From positions 1 to 40,432 of the forward strand of contig JAILHQ010000020.1 of assembly GCA_024695725.1 (NCBI GenBank): a stretch of 40,432 nucleotides of DNA. The letters are read 5' to 3'. Below the pieces are notes generated by a model that saw only the letters and a list, made by a program, of their open reading frames with translations, ran no database searches and was not told the origin of the DNA. How positions within the stretch are numbered: position 1 is the stretch's first letter; each line of letters opens with the position of its first letter. This document shows positions 1 to 8,082 of the stretch, piece after piece. Both the position numbers and the translations under genes were made by a program. This stretch comes from Cyanobacteria bacterium RUI128 (lineage in GTDB: Bacteria; Cyanobacteriota; Vampirovibrionia; Gastranaerophilales; Gastranaerophilaceae).

Positions 1-166
1 ACAATTGCCAATTCTGGCAAAACCTAGGGAAAATAAAGGAAACAAACGAACTATGGGTATGTCGTCATCACAAGCTAGATTATTGAATCTGACTGCAAGA
101 ATGCACCAGATTGAATACAAAGCTGCCAAACTGGAGGCTCAAAAACTTCAGATGGCGAACGAATCA
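1..166 (+). repeat. GLUG-family 5' repeat, copy 1 (leader plus start of gene)
   Basis: These 166 bases match 17835-18000 at 164 positions; the differences I find are at 46 (a/g) and 148 (t/c). The repeat covers 52 bases of leader and the first 38 codons. Homology stops sharply after the codons for ANES. GLUG copy 3 matches only from the ATG onward (complement of 40150-40286). Near-identity at silent and untranslated positions, next to middles that do not align, indicates recent duplication or gene conversion. The window's first base lies inside the repeat, so the true left limit is not visible. Confidence 0.9.
5..20 (+). promoter_or_regulatory. Leader hairpin before GLUG copy 1
   Basis: TTGCCA-ATTC-TGGCAA is a perfect 6-bp stem with a 4-base loop, 15 bases before the AAAGGA ribosome-binding site (36-41) and 32 bases before the ATG at 53. 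The same hairpin lies at 17839-17854 before copy 2 and is absent before copy 3. It could affect mRNA stability or translation; that role is inference. The in-frame TTG at base 5 lies in the stem and is not a credible start. Confidence 0.45.
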
Positions 167-2809
167 AGACGTGTATATGACAACTATTTACAGGCTTTAG
201 ATGCAAGAAAAGTTCAATTCGCTACATTAACCGCAAAGGGCTCTGTAGATTATGCCGATGCTACATTGGCAGGACTTGAAAACTCAATAGTTCACGCCAC
301 TGAAATCTTAACTTCAACAAAAGCATACTTGCTACAAAACGTAAGAACAAACCAAGTTTATTTAACTCAAAAAGTTGCAGATCAACTAGGCATAACAGAA
401 ACAGAAGCAACTGAATTACCTGACAAAAAGACATATTTAAACGACAGAGGTGTGTATGAAGTAGATGAAATGGAAACAGTTCCAAATTATACTGATATAA
501 AATCAGTAACTCCCGTTGGCAATACTGTAATTGAACCGGGGACAACAGAATATACAAAGTATTCATACTCTGTTCAATCAGGTTCTATCGCAGCTCCTCA
601 CGATATTACAGATCAAAACTATAGTGTAACCTATACTCCATCAGGCTCTGTATCTGCTCCTGATAGTATCATTGAATCTTACCAAACACAATGTATTAAT
701 GCTGTAACACCTGTAACTGAGGGAGTACCTGACTCACAACAAATCAGAACTGCAGAAGAATTCGTGTCAAAACTACATATGAATTCTGGTACATTTTATC
801 TTATGAATGATATTGATTTATCTGATTATATTCATAGCCATGGTTTTTGGGCAGAAATCCATTTACTTGAATCAACATTAAACGGTAATGGACATCAAAT
901 AACCGGCTTATCCGGTAATAAAGCACTATTTACTTTTATTAGCGATTCTACAATAGAAAATTTATGTGTTATAGATGCCAATCTTTCTACAAATAATGAC
1001 GAAATGGGAATTTTAGCTGAAGAAATGAATTCATCAACAATTGATAATTGCTACGTTTCAGGAACAGTAAGTACGGGGTATTGTGTAGGTGGTGGAATTG
1101 TTGGTTATTTATCAAGAACGAACGCTGGCAACAATTTCATTATTAATTCAAGTGCAGATGTTAATCTTGTTAATAACGCATATCCACATGATGGCGGCAT
1201 TCTTGGGAATTGTAATGCAACGGGTTCCAGCTCACTAATTATTGATAATTGTTACACAAATTCTCCAAGAGTTGTTTCTGATCAACATGGCACTGAAGTT
1301 ATATCTGATACTTCTACCAATGTTGATTTCTCTGATATAACAACTCATTGTGTCAAAGGTACAATTGACGGCATGGCAGGACCATTGGATATAAAAGCAT
1401 ACTATGCATACAAAATGTATTCAAGTCCAAGTAACACATCTGGCAAAACTTATGACCAATATTTATCACAATTATCATCAGCTTTAAGTCATAACGATTA
1501 TGCATACGCAAGTTTGAGCAGTCACATAGGAACATCAGAAGAAAGTGCAGTTGTAACAAGACTTATCAATGGTGATTATTCAGATACAACAACATATACT
1601 TCTGATGAATATGATATTATAAATGTAAAACCAAATGGAAGCTATAATGTAACTAAAAGTGAAACACAAGAATGCCACGAAGTAACCGTTGCAGCAACAG
1701 AAGATATCATCAATGCATTAGCAGTAGGTGTACATACCAACTTAGGCACAGCAGCTGAAAAAGAACAACTAAGTACATACGCAGACAGAATTAGAAATAA
1801 CTTTACCGAAGCTGAATTGGCAAGCTTAACTCAATATGCTAACAACAATACAAAACTTGCACTAATCATCAATGCGTTATCTCAAGGTAACGGGGCTTGT
1901 TTAAAATCTAATGTTTCTGCATTAAGCTTAAGCGGTATCAGTATAACAACATATAACGGATTCACAATTTCACACGATGCAAGCAATGTTGTAATAAAAG
2001 AAACAACAGGAACAGGCTATGAAACAAACCCAACCGGCACAGTAGAAATCCCTCAAACAAGTGAAATTGCATCAAACTTAGTGGTTGCATTCAGAAAAGC
2101 AGGAAAAACAATAGATAATGAATCAGCGGTTGCAAACAATTTAGCAAATAAGAGTTTAGATAATGAATATTTAGCAGATTTGAACCATTATGTTGCAAAT
2201 TATTTGAATGGTGGAAATAGCTCAAGTATAAATGCGATTTATAACTATATTATGGGTTCCGGAACAAAACCAAGCATAAGTGCATCTTATGACCATTCAG
2301 CATATTCGGCTGTACAGGTAAATAAAGGAAATTGTGTAGTAGAATACGGAACACGCCAACAAGCAACAGGAAACAAAGTTTGGGATACAACAGATCCAAA
2401 TTATATCAGATATTCTGCTGAATATGATAATGCAGTTAAATTAAGAGAAGCAGAAGTTACATATAAAATAATTGATGATGATTTAGCTAATTCAACAGAA
2501 TACTTAAATACATTATTAGACAATGATTCATTCGTTCTAATCGATTTTTCAAAAGGTTTGGGCGAAGATATGACACACACTAATATTTCCGTCGAAACAA
2601 ATTTACAAGAAGTATCTGATGAAACATTGTTAAGAAAAGCAGAAGCTCAATATGAAGCTGATATGCGAAAAATCGACAGAAAAGATAGAATGTACGACCA
2701 TGAATTAGCTGCACTTGATAATGAAAGAAATGCAATCAAATCAGAAATGGAAACACTAAAAACCGTCGCTAAAGACAACGTAGAAAGAACCTTTAAATTA
2801 TTTGGTTAA
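53..2809 (+). CDS. GLUG-repeat modular protein, copy 1
   Basis: Protein of 918 aa with unknown function. I place the start at ATG 53 (MGMSSSQ) because copy 3 begins exactly there and AAAGGA stands 11 bases upstream. Residues 1 to about 55 form a charged helix (ARMHQIEYKAAKLEAQK). The middle has GLUG-like beta-helix units (GGGIVGY, TIDNCYVSGTV). Then come two helical modules, the second opening with AFRKAG. The last 65 residues are a strongly charged coiled coil ending ERTFKLFG. There is no signal peptide or membrane segment. GLUG motifs occur in bacterial surface proteins, so a cell-surface or secreted role is possible. Paired conserved terminal helices around a variable centre resemble flagellin-like filament subunits, but that is only an architectural analogy. 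The gene stands alone, with pxpA starting 297 bases downstream. Confidence 0.85.
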   Translation: MGMSSSQARLLNLTARMHQIEYKAAKLEAQKLQMANESRRVYDNYLQALDARKVQFATLTAKGSVDYADATLAGLENSIVHATEILTSTKAYLLQNVRTNQVYLTQKVADQLGITETEATELPDKKTYLNDRGVYEVDEMETVPNYTDIKSVTPVGNTVIEPGTTEYTKYSYSVQSGSIAAPHDITDQNYSVTYTPSGSVSAPDSIIESYQTQCINAVTPVTEGVPDSQQIRTAEEFVSKLHMNSGTFYLMNDIDLSDYIHSHGFWAEIHLLESTLNGNGHQITGLSGNKALFTFISDSTIENLCVIDANLSTNNDEMGILAEEMNSSTIDNCYVSGTVSTGYCVGGGIVGYLSRTNAGNNFIINSSADVNLVNNAYPHDGGILGNCNATGSSSLIIDNCYTNSPRVVSDQHGTEVISDTSTNVDFSDITTHCVKGTIDGMAGPLDIKAYYAYKMYSSPSNTSGKTYDQYLSQLSSALSHNDYAYASLSSHIGTSEESAVVTRLINGDYSDTTTYTSDEYDIINVKPNGSYNVTKSETQECHEVTVAATEDIINALAVGVHTNLGTAAEKEQLSTYADRIRNNFTEAELASLTQYANNNTKLALIINALSQGNGACLKSNVSALSLSGISITTYNGFTISHDASNVVIKETTGTGYETNPTGTVEIPQTSEIASNLVVAFRKAGKTIDNESAVANNLANKSLDNEYLADLNHYVANYLNGGNSSSINAIYNYIMGSGTKPSISASYDHSAYSAVQVNKGNCVVEYGTRQQATGNKVWDTTDPNYIRYSAEYDNAVKLREAEVTYKIIDDDLANSTEYLNTLLDNDSFVLIDFSKGLGEDMTHTNISVETNLQEVSDETLLRKAEAQYEADMRKIDRKDRMYDHELAALDNERNAIKSEMETLKTVAKDNVERTFKLFG
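2654..2736 (+). repeat. 83-bp block identical in GLUG copies 1 and 3
   Basis: This stretch of the coiled-coil C-terminus is identical, base for base, to the complement of 38353-38435 in copy 3. Copy 2 encodes a similar protein here with many silent and amino-acid changes (DHKDRRYDTE in place of DRKDRMYDHE). At the 5' end the closest pair is instead copies 2 and 3. This swap of closest relatives along the gene is what recombination between copies produces. Confidence 0.85.
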
Positions 2810-2845
2810 AAATCATACAACATAAAAATAAAAATTTAACCAAAT

Positions 2846-2869
2846 AAAAAAAAGAGTCTTTCGACTCTT
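2846..2869 (-). terminator. Intrinsic terminator facing left, behind GLUG copy 1
   Basis: AAGAGTC-TTTC-GACTCTT (2852-2869) is a 7-bp hairpin. Its A-run (2846-2853) lies on the left, so the U-tract exists only for leftward transcripts. Read rightward, the hairpin is followed by GGAATT, not a T-run. No leftward gene lies between here and 10324, so it may stop antisense transcription into copy 1 or be a relic of a rearrangement. Confidence 0.55.
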
Positions 2870-3106
2870 GGAATTAAGAATAGCTGGAAGTATGAAAAAG
2901 ATTTAATACACTTATTAAACTGAAAATAAAATAGGTTGTTAATTACCCAACTGTCCAAAAAAGAGAAACTCAAAAGGGCTATTGTAAAAGGACGAAAAAT
3001 CAGATAACAAAACAGACTGTTAAATAAGTAACAATTTTATTTTGCTCATGGAAGATTATCCTTTTAGTTGTATAATTGTAGATGTAGAATAAGGAAGAGG
3101 TAAACA
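2870..3106. other. Intergenic region before pxpA
   Basis: AT-rich, with no open reading frame of note. The only recognisable signals are a TATAAT at 3071-3076 and a strong ribosome-binding site AAGGAAGAGG at 3091-3100 just before pxpA. No repeat of the GLUG family extends into it. Confidence 0.6.
3071..3076 (+). promoter_or_regulatory. Possible -10 box of the pxpA-nnrD operon
   Basis: A perfect TATAAT lies 30 bases before the pxpA ATG. At the expected -35 distance there is only ATGGAA; a TTGCTC at 3042-3047 is too far away (23-base spacer). It is the best candidate promoter for the operon that follows, but rests on the -10 element alone. Confidence 0.4.
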
Positions 3107-3901
3107 ATGCAAAAGACACCCGTAAAAAAGAATCTTAAGACCCTTGATTTTAATTGCGATTTAGCACAAGGGTACGGCGTATACAAAAACACATCAGAAT
3201 ACGAATTCTTAGATTATGTCAGTTCAGTAAACATTTCTTGCGGTTTCCACGCAGGAGATCCACAAACTATAAAGAAAGCACTGATGGCCGCAAAAGAAAA
3301 GAATATTGTCATAGGTGCTCATATCGGTTATTCCGACATTCAGGGGTTCGGATACAGAGCAATGGATTTAAGTGATGATGAGCTTGAAGCACTCGTTATT
3401 TATCAGGTAGGCGCAATTATGTCTTTTGCGAAAGCATATAACCTGGAAATTGAACACGTTAGACCACACGGTGCTATGTACAAACGTGCCGCAGAAGACT
3501 TCAGATTCGCAACAGTTCTTGCGAGATCAATACAAAAATGCTCACAATGGCTCACGTATTGCGGTTTATCAGGCGAAATTATCGAAAAGATAGCCGACTA
3601 CGTAAAAATTCCTGTATCGGAAGAAATCATTATTGACAAACAATACACACAAGATCTGGGTATTGAATACACATTGCCTGACATTACAGACACTGAAGCA
3701 TGTATGAAGAGACTACAAACCATATTACACACATCACAAGTAAATAACTCATCAGGCGGTTTAACCATTGCTAACATTGATTCTATTCACTTCAGCAATA
3801 AATATGCTAATTCACTGGAAATTATCCAGAGAGCAAACAGCCTTATAAAACCGGAACCTGTCAGATACGGCAGAGTGAAAGCATCAGGCTGGGTAGAATA
3901 G
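3107..3901 (+). CDS. pxpA: 5-oxoprolinase subunit A (LamB/YcsF family)
   Basis: 264 aa, close to the family's 245-255. PxpA works with PxpB and PxpC to hydrolyse 5-oxoproline (pyroglutamate) to glutamate with ATP. Recognised from DFNCDLAQGYG (residues 14-24), ISCGFHAGDP (43-52), GAHIGYSD (70-77) and VRPHGAMY (118-125), the expected LamB/YcsF signatures. The start is fixed by AAGGAAGAGG, 6 bases before the ATG. It is the first gene of a long rightward operon. No pxpB or pxpC homologue lies nearby, which is unusual because the three are often linked, so the partners must be elsewhere or the protein has another substrate. It ends 48 bases before yvcK. Confidence 0.88.
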   Translation: MQKTPVKKNLKTLDFNCDLAQGYGVYKNTSEYEFLDYVSSVNISCGFHAGDPQTIKKALMAAKEKNIVIGAHIGYSDIQGFGYRAMDLSDDELEALVIYQVGAIMSFAKAYNLEIEHVRPHGAMYKRAAEDFRFATVLARSIQKCSQWLTYCGLSGEIIEKIADYVKIPVSEEIIIDKQYTQDLGIEYTLPDITDTEACMKRLQTILHTSQVNNSSGGLTIANIDSIHFSNKYANSLEIIQRANSLIKPEPVRYGRVKASGWVE

Positions 3902-3949
3902 GGGAAAACCTTCTACCGATTCGTTTAAGTAATATAGCAGGGAAAAATT

Positions 3950-5251
3950 ATGAAAAATATATTTAAAAACAAAATACCTAAAACAGCAGGCTGGTTAATA
4001 CCGGGGCTTGAGATTAAACGCTGGTTTGCTCTCATCTTCGCAGGTACGGTGCTAATTGTTGCAGGGATACTGACACTGTCTGATCCCGTGCAGGTATATC
4101 ACGTTTTAAGAGATATAAAAAACAATGTTAATGTTGATTTGGTCGCATCAGTATCTATTATATTAGGTGCGATATTCTTCTTTAAAGGCTGGCAGAAAAC
4201 AAACCTGTCTATGCTTGATATTCACGACGATAAAGAAAAAGAAAACGTTCTTGAAACCCTGTACAGAAGAAAAAAACTAAACAAAGGCCCTAAAATCGTA
4301 GCCATCGGAGGCGGAACAGGGCTTTCAATGTTATTAAGAGGTATTAAAAAGATAACTAATAACATCACTGCTGTTGTTACCGTAGGCGATGACGGCGGAA
4401 GCTCAGGTCGTCTGAGAGAAGAAATGGGGGTACTCCCTCCTGGAGATATAAGAAACTGTATTGCAGCGCTCGCCGATGACGAAGATTTGATTACAAAATT
4501 ATTCCAGTACAGATTTGATATGGGTAAAGGACTTAAAGGACACAGTTTTGGAAACCTTTTCCTTACTGCGCTTTGTTCAATCACAGGTAACATGGTGCGT
4601 GCAGTGAGAGAATCTTCTAACGTACTTTCCATCAGAGGACGTGTTCTTCCTGCAACACTTGACGATATGAAACTTGCAGCCGAAATGGAAGACGGACGTG
4701 TTATACACGGTGAATCATCTATCCCTGAAGCTCACGGCAAAATAAAAAGATTATTCACTGAACCGAGCGATTGTAAGGCTCTGCCTGAAGTATTAAACGC
4801 AATTAAAGATGCTGATCTTATCATTATGGGACCTGGAAGTTTATACACAAGTGTTATACCGAACCTGCTTGTAAAAGAGATCGCTCAAGAAGTTGCAAAG
4901 GCTAAGGCTAAGAAAATATATGTATGTAACATTATGACTCAGCCAGGAGAAACAGATAATTACTCTGTATCAAGCCACGTTAATGCTATTCTGACGCACG
5001 CAGGCAGCCCTGACGTTATGGATGCAGTTCTTGTTAACAACAGTATCCCGAAAAACATTTCGCCTGCTTATGCAGAGCATAATTCATACCCTGTTGTTTT
5101 GGATAACGAAAACCTTAACCCAACAGGAGTAAAGCTTGTTTCTACAAAACTTCTTGAAGAAGAAAAAAGCAAAAACGGACTTGTAAGACACAGTTCATCA
5201 AGAGTAGCAAGAGCTGTATATTACTGGTATAGAAAATCAATGAGAGGCTAA
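3950..5251 (+). CDS. yvcK: YvcK/CofD-like UDP-sugar-binding protein with membrane anchor
   Basis: 433 aa. YvcK (gluconeogenesis factor) proteins bind UDP-GlcNAc and support cell-wall synthesis and growth on gluconeogenic carbon sources. The CofD-like core starts near residue 114 with KIVAIGGGTGLS, then VGDDGGSSGRLR and PPGDIRNC, and later GHSFGNLFLTAL. An N-terminal extension of about 110 residues holds two predicted membrane helices (about 26-43 and 64-81) and a charged linker, so this version should be anchored in the inner membrane with the nucleotide-binding domain in the cytoplasm. The ATG is preceded by an AGGGAA-type ribosome-binding site. panB begins one base after its stop codon, so the two are co-transcribed. 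Confidence 0.9.
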   Translation: MKNIFKNKIPKTAGWLIPGLEIKRWFALIFAGTVLIVAGILTLSDPVQVYHVLRDIKNNVNVDLVASVSIILGAIFFFKGWQKTNLSMLDIHDDKEKENVLETLYRRKKLNKGPKIVAIGGGTGLSMLLRGIKKITNNITAVVTVGDDGGSSGRLREEMGVLPPGDIRNCIAALADDEDLITKLFQYRFDMGKGLKGHSFGNLFLTALCSITGNMVRAVRESSNVLSIRGRVLPATLDDMKLAAEMEDGRVIHGESSIPEAHGKIKRLFTEPSDCKALPEVLNAIKDADLIIMGPGSLYTSVIPNLLVKEIAQEVAKAKAKKIYVCNIMTQPGETDNYSVSSHVNAILTHAGSPDVMDAVLVNNSIPKNISPAYAEHNSYPVVLDNENLNPTGVKLVSTKLLEEEKSKNGLVRHSSSRVARAVYYWYRKSMRG

Positions 5252-5252
5252 A

Positions 5253-6089
5253 ATGCTAAAGAAAGTAACTGTTAAAACTATTCAGCAAATGAAAAATAAC
5301 GGCGAAACAATTGCCGCATTAACAGCTTACGACTACTCTACGGCAAAATATATTGACGAAGCGGGCGCAGATATCGTTCTTGTCGGAGATTCACTCGCAA
5401 ATGTTGCACTCGGGTACAATTCAACTCAATCAGTCGGAATGACCGAAATGCTAATATTTACGGGAGCAGTCTCAAGAGGGGTAAACAGAGCTCTTGTCAT
5501 CGGCGATATGCCGTTTATGAGTTACAATACCTCAATAGAACAGGCTATGGTAAATATAGGGAATATGATTAAAGCCGGGGCAAATGCCGTAAAAATTGAA
5601 GGCTGTAACGACTATCTGCTCGGTTTAATCAAGCATTGCACTCAGTCGGGAATCCCTGTACTCGGTCACATAGGATATACACCGCAATCATCTAATCAGT
5701 TAGGCGGGCACACTATTCAGGGGAAAACCGCTGACAGCACAAACGAAATTTTAAGGCAGGCAAAAGCACTTGAAGAGGCAGGAGTATTTGCAATAGTATT
5801 AGAACTTGTACCTGAAGAAAGTGCAAAATACATAACAGAAAACCTGACAGTACCTACTGTCGGTATCGGTGCAGGAAGATACTGTTCTGGTCATATTCTT
5901 GTTTCGGACGATATGCTTGGCAAATTCTCAGATTATCAGCCAAAATTTGTCAGAAGATATGCCGATATAAAATCTGTTATATCTGATGCGGTAAAGCAGT
6001 ATTGTTCAGACGTAAAAACAGGAAACTATCCTGCAGAAAACGAAATATTTAATATAAAAGAAGACGAAAAGGAAAAATTGGGAATATAA
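5253..6089 (+). CDS. panB: 3-methyl-2-oxobutanoate hydroxymethyltransferase
   Basis: 278 aa. Catalyses the first committed step of pantothenate (coenzyme A) synthesis, transferring a hydroxymethyl group from methylenetetrahydrofolate to 2-oxoisovalerate. Motifs seen: LTAYDYSTAKYID (23-35), the metal-binding VGDS (44-47), GDMPFMSY (84-91), VKIEG (113-117), GHIGYTPQS (138-146) and GIGAG (204-208). Metal ligands of the family map to Asp46, Asp85 and Glu116, and the catalytic Glu to about 184. The stop codon overlaps the panC start by one base (TAATG), which implies translational coupling. panD and panE are not in the window. Confidence 0.96.
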   Translation: MLKKVTVKTIQQMKNNGETIAALTAYDYSTAKYIDEAGADIVLVGDSLANVALGYNSTQSVGMTEMLIFTGAVSRGVNRALVIGDMPFMSYNTSIEQAMVNIGNMIKAGANAVKIEGCNDYLLGLIKHCTQSGIPVLGHIGYTPQSSNQLGGHTIQGKTADSTNEILRQAKALEEAGVFAIVLELVPEESAKYITENLTVPTVGIGAGRYCSGHILVSDDMLGKFSDYQPKFVRRYADIKSVISDAVKQYCSDVKTGNYPAENEIFNIKEDEKEKLGI

Positions 6090-6976
6090 TGGTTATCGGG
6101 AATAAAATATTAACACACAATATATCGGAAGTAAGAGAATTAGTCGGGGAATGGAAAAGAAACAACTATAAAATCGGTGTTGTACCGACTATGGGTGCAC
6201 TGCACGCAGGGCACGCGTCTTTAATAAAGAAAGCAGTTGAAACCTGCGATAAGGTTATTGTTACAGTATTTGTTAACCCTATACAGTTCGGACCGTCGGA
6301 AGATTTTGACAAATACCCGAGAACGCTTGAAGCTGATGTCGAATTAGCGGAAAGCATAGGTGCAGACATTGTATTTGCACCATCAGCAGATGAAATGTAC
6401 GGGGAAGGCCAAAGGTTATCAAACGACACACTGACATATGTCGCACCACCGTTTTTCTATGTTAATAAACTCTGCGGTAAAACCAGAACAGGACACTTTG
6501 ACGGGGTTTGCACGGTTGTTATGAAACTCTTCAACATAACTCAGGCTGATTACGGATTTTTCGGTCAAAAAGATGCTCAGCAACTAATAATATTAAGAAA
6601 AATGGTTAATGATCTGAATATCCCGATTAAACTGATTGGCTGTCCTATTGTCAGAGAAGAATCAGGGCTTGCACTCTCATCAAGAAATAAGTATCTTGAC
6701 GAGCAAGGGAAAAACGATGCCTTGGCGCTTAACAAAATTTTGAATAACATTAAAGCGTGCTATAATAAGGGAGTAAATGATATTTCTGCATTAAAAGAAA
6801 CAGCATTTCAATTTTTAAGCGAAGCTCACGATTTGGAATATCTTGAGTTTGTTGATAAAAATACATTAGAAGACAAAACAAAAGCTGACGATGATACTCT
6901 TGTACTGATTGCTTGCAGAGTTCAGGGCGTCAGATTAATAGATAATATGCTAATAAATAACGAACAGACTTGCTAA
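6089..6976 (+). CDS. panC: Pantothenate synthetase
   Basis: 295 aa, normal for the family. Joins pantoate and beta-alanine using ATP, the last step of pantothenate synthesis. The nucleotidyl-transferase motif MGALHAGHASL carries the HxGH signature at residues 39-42. FVNPIQFGPSEDFDKYPR, the pantoate-site segment RTGHFDGVCTVV, FGQKDAQQL and the KMSKS-like LALSSRNKYL follow in the expected order. Its ATG shares one base with the panB stop. The oxidoreductase gene starts 12 bases after its own stop. Confidence 0.96.
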   Translation: MVIGNKILTHNISEVRELVGEWKRNNYKIGVVPTMGALHAGHASLIKKAVETCDKVIVTVFVNPIQFGPSEDFDKYPRTLEADVELAESIGADIVFAPSADEMYGEGQRLSNDTLTYVAPPFFYVNKLCGKTRTGHFDGVCTVVMKLFNITQADYGFFGQKDAQQLIILRKMVNDLNIPIKLIGCPIVREESGLALSSRNKYLDEQGKNDALALNKILNNIKACYNKGVNDISALKETAFQFLSEAHDLEYLEFVDKNTLEDKTKADDDTLVLIACRVQGVRLIDNMLINNEQTC

Positions 6977-6988
6977 AGGGGTAATATA

Positions 6989-8041
6989 ATGACACAACAA
7001 AAAATTGCAGTTATAGGCTATGGGATGTGGGGCAAAAATATTGTCCGTAACTTTTATAATTTGAATGTTTTAGATACAGTTTGCGATCTGGATCCTGAAA
7101 CCAGAGAAAAAATAAAGACTCTGTATCCAACAATAAACGTAATAAGTAATCTTCAGGAAATAATAGATAATCCTGAAATAACGTCGGTTGCTGTTGTTAC
7201 TCCGAGCCATACCCACTACGGTATCGTAAAAAAGATGCTTGAAGCAGGCAAGAATGTTTATGTAGAAAAACCTATATCAACCGTTGCAAAAGAAGCTAAA
7301 GACCTTATGGAACTCGCTAACGACAAAGGGCTTGTTCTTATGGTCGGTCACTTATTACTATATCACCCTGCAGTAAACAGATTAAAAATGCTTGTTGAGT
7401 CAGGGGAACTCGGTGATGTTGTGTACGCTCAAAGCGACAGACTGAACGTTAACTACTTCAAAAACGACAGAAGTGTTATGTGGGATTTGGCTCCGCACGA
7501 TGTTTCAATGATATCTTACGTAACAGGCAAAAAACCTGTTAAGGTACTTTCTGCTGTGGGCTGTTCTACGGAAAAGAACGTTGTTATGGATATCACACAT
7601 ATCTGTATCGAATTTGAAGACGGGGTTATCGGATATATTTCAGACAGCTGGATAACACCGCAGAAACACGTTACCCTGCTTGTCAGAGGTACAAAAGCGA
7701 CAGCTATTCTGGATGATACTGTTCAGGAAAACAAACTTAAATTATACGACAACTTCTCAGAAGGCAAAACTCAGGATATTCCGCTTGATTATCTTGAAAT
7801 TGAACCGCTTAAACTTGAATGTCAGCACTTTATCAGATGCTGTGAGCAAGGTATTAAAGCTCGTTCTGACGGAGAAAACGGCTACAACGTTACCTGTATA
7901 CTTGAAGAGGCTGAAAAAGTTATGCTTGGCGGCGATCTTGCAAAATTAGACGAAAAAGATTTTGCACTCTCAAGAACTAAGCAGGGGGTAAATACTGGGG
8001 TAAATACTGGGGTAAATACTGGGGTAAAGGTAGGAGTATAG
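6989..8041 (+). CDS. Gfo/Idh/MocA-family NAD(P)-dependent oxidoreductase
   Basis: 350 aa. The N-terminal Rossmann fold opens with KIAVIGYGMWG (5-15). The family's EKP motif is at 93-95, the segment GHLLLYHPAVNRL at 120-132, and the likely catalytic His at 170 in DLAPHDV. Relatives oxidise sugars, inositols or nucleotide sugars; the substrate cannot be told from sequence, though the LPS genes elsewhere in the window make a nucleotide-sugar role plausible. The C-terminus is odd: residues past about 332 are three and a half copies of the tetrapeptide GVNT, produced by a 12-bp tandem repeat. That tail looks like a recent slippage product added to a normal end. Cistron of the panBC operon. Confidence 0.85.
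   Translation: MTQQKIAVIGYGMWGKNIVRNFYNLNVLDTVCDLDPETREKIKTLYPTINVISNLQEIIDNPEITSVAVVTPSHTHYGIVKKMLEAGKNVYVEKPISTVAKEAKDLMELANDKGLVLMVGHLLLYHPAVNRLKMLVESGELGDVVYAQSDRLNVNYFKNDRSVMWDLAPHDVSMISYVTGKKPVKVLSAVGCSTEKNVVMDITHICIEFEDGVIGYISDSWITPQKHVTLLVRGTKATAILDDTVQENKLKLYDNFSEGKTQDIPLDYLEIEPLKLECQHFIRCCEQGIKARSDGENGYNVTCILEEAEKVMLGGDLAKLDEKDFALSRTKQGVNTGVNTGVNTGVKVGV
7985..8028 (+). repeat. 12-bp tandem repeat in the oxidoreductase 3' end
   Basis: GGGGTAAATACT occurs three times in perfect tandem (7985-7996, 7997-8008, 8009-8020), followed by a partial GGGGTAAA (8021-8028). The unit length is a multiple of three, so gain or loss of copies changes only the number of GVNT tetrapeptides. Such arrays expand and contract by replication slippage. 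Confidence 0.95.
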
Positions 8042-8082
8042 ACCAAAACTTTAAGAGAGAGAATTTAAAGGAAAGGAATAAT

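Noticed and set aside
15..52. c-di-GMP riboswitch suggested by GGCAAAACC in the GLUG leader
   Set aside because: The string resembles part of the GEMM-I core, but the leader is too short for both stems, the other conserved blocks are missing, and copy 3 lacks it.
5..52. Longer N-terminus of GLUG copies 1 and 2 starting at TTG (MPILAK...)
   Set aside because: The TTG lies in a hairpin stem, has no ribosome-binding site, and copy 3 begins at MGMSSSQ.
1..2809. Diversity-generating retroelement as the source of GLUG variability
   Set aside because: No reverse transcriptase, template repeat or adenine-biased variable repeat is seen, and whole domains differ, not scattered codons.
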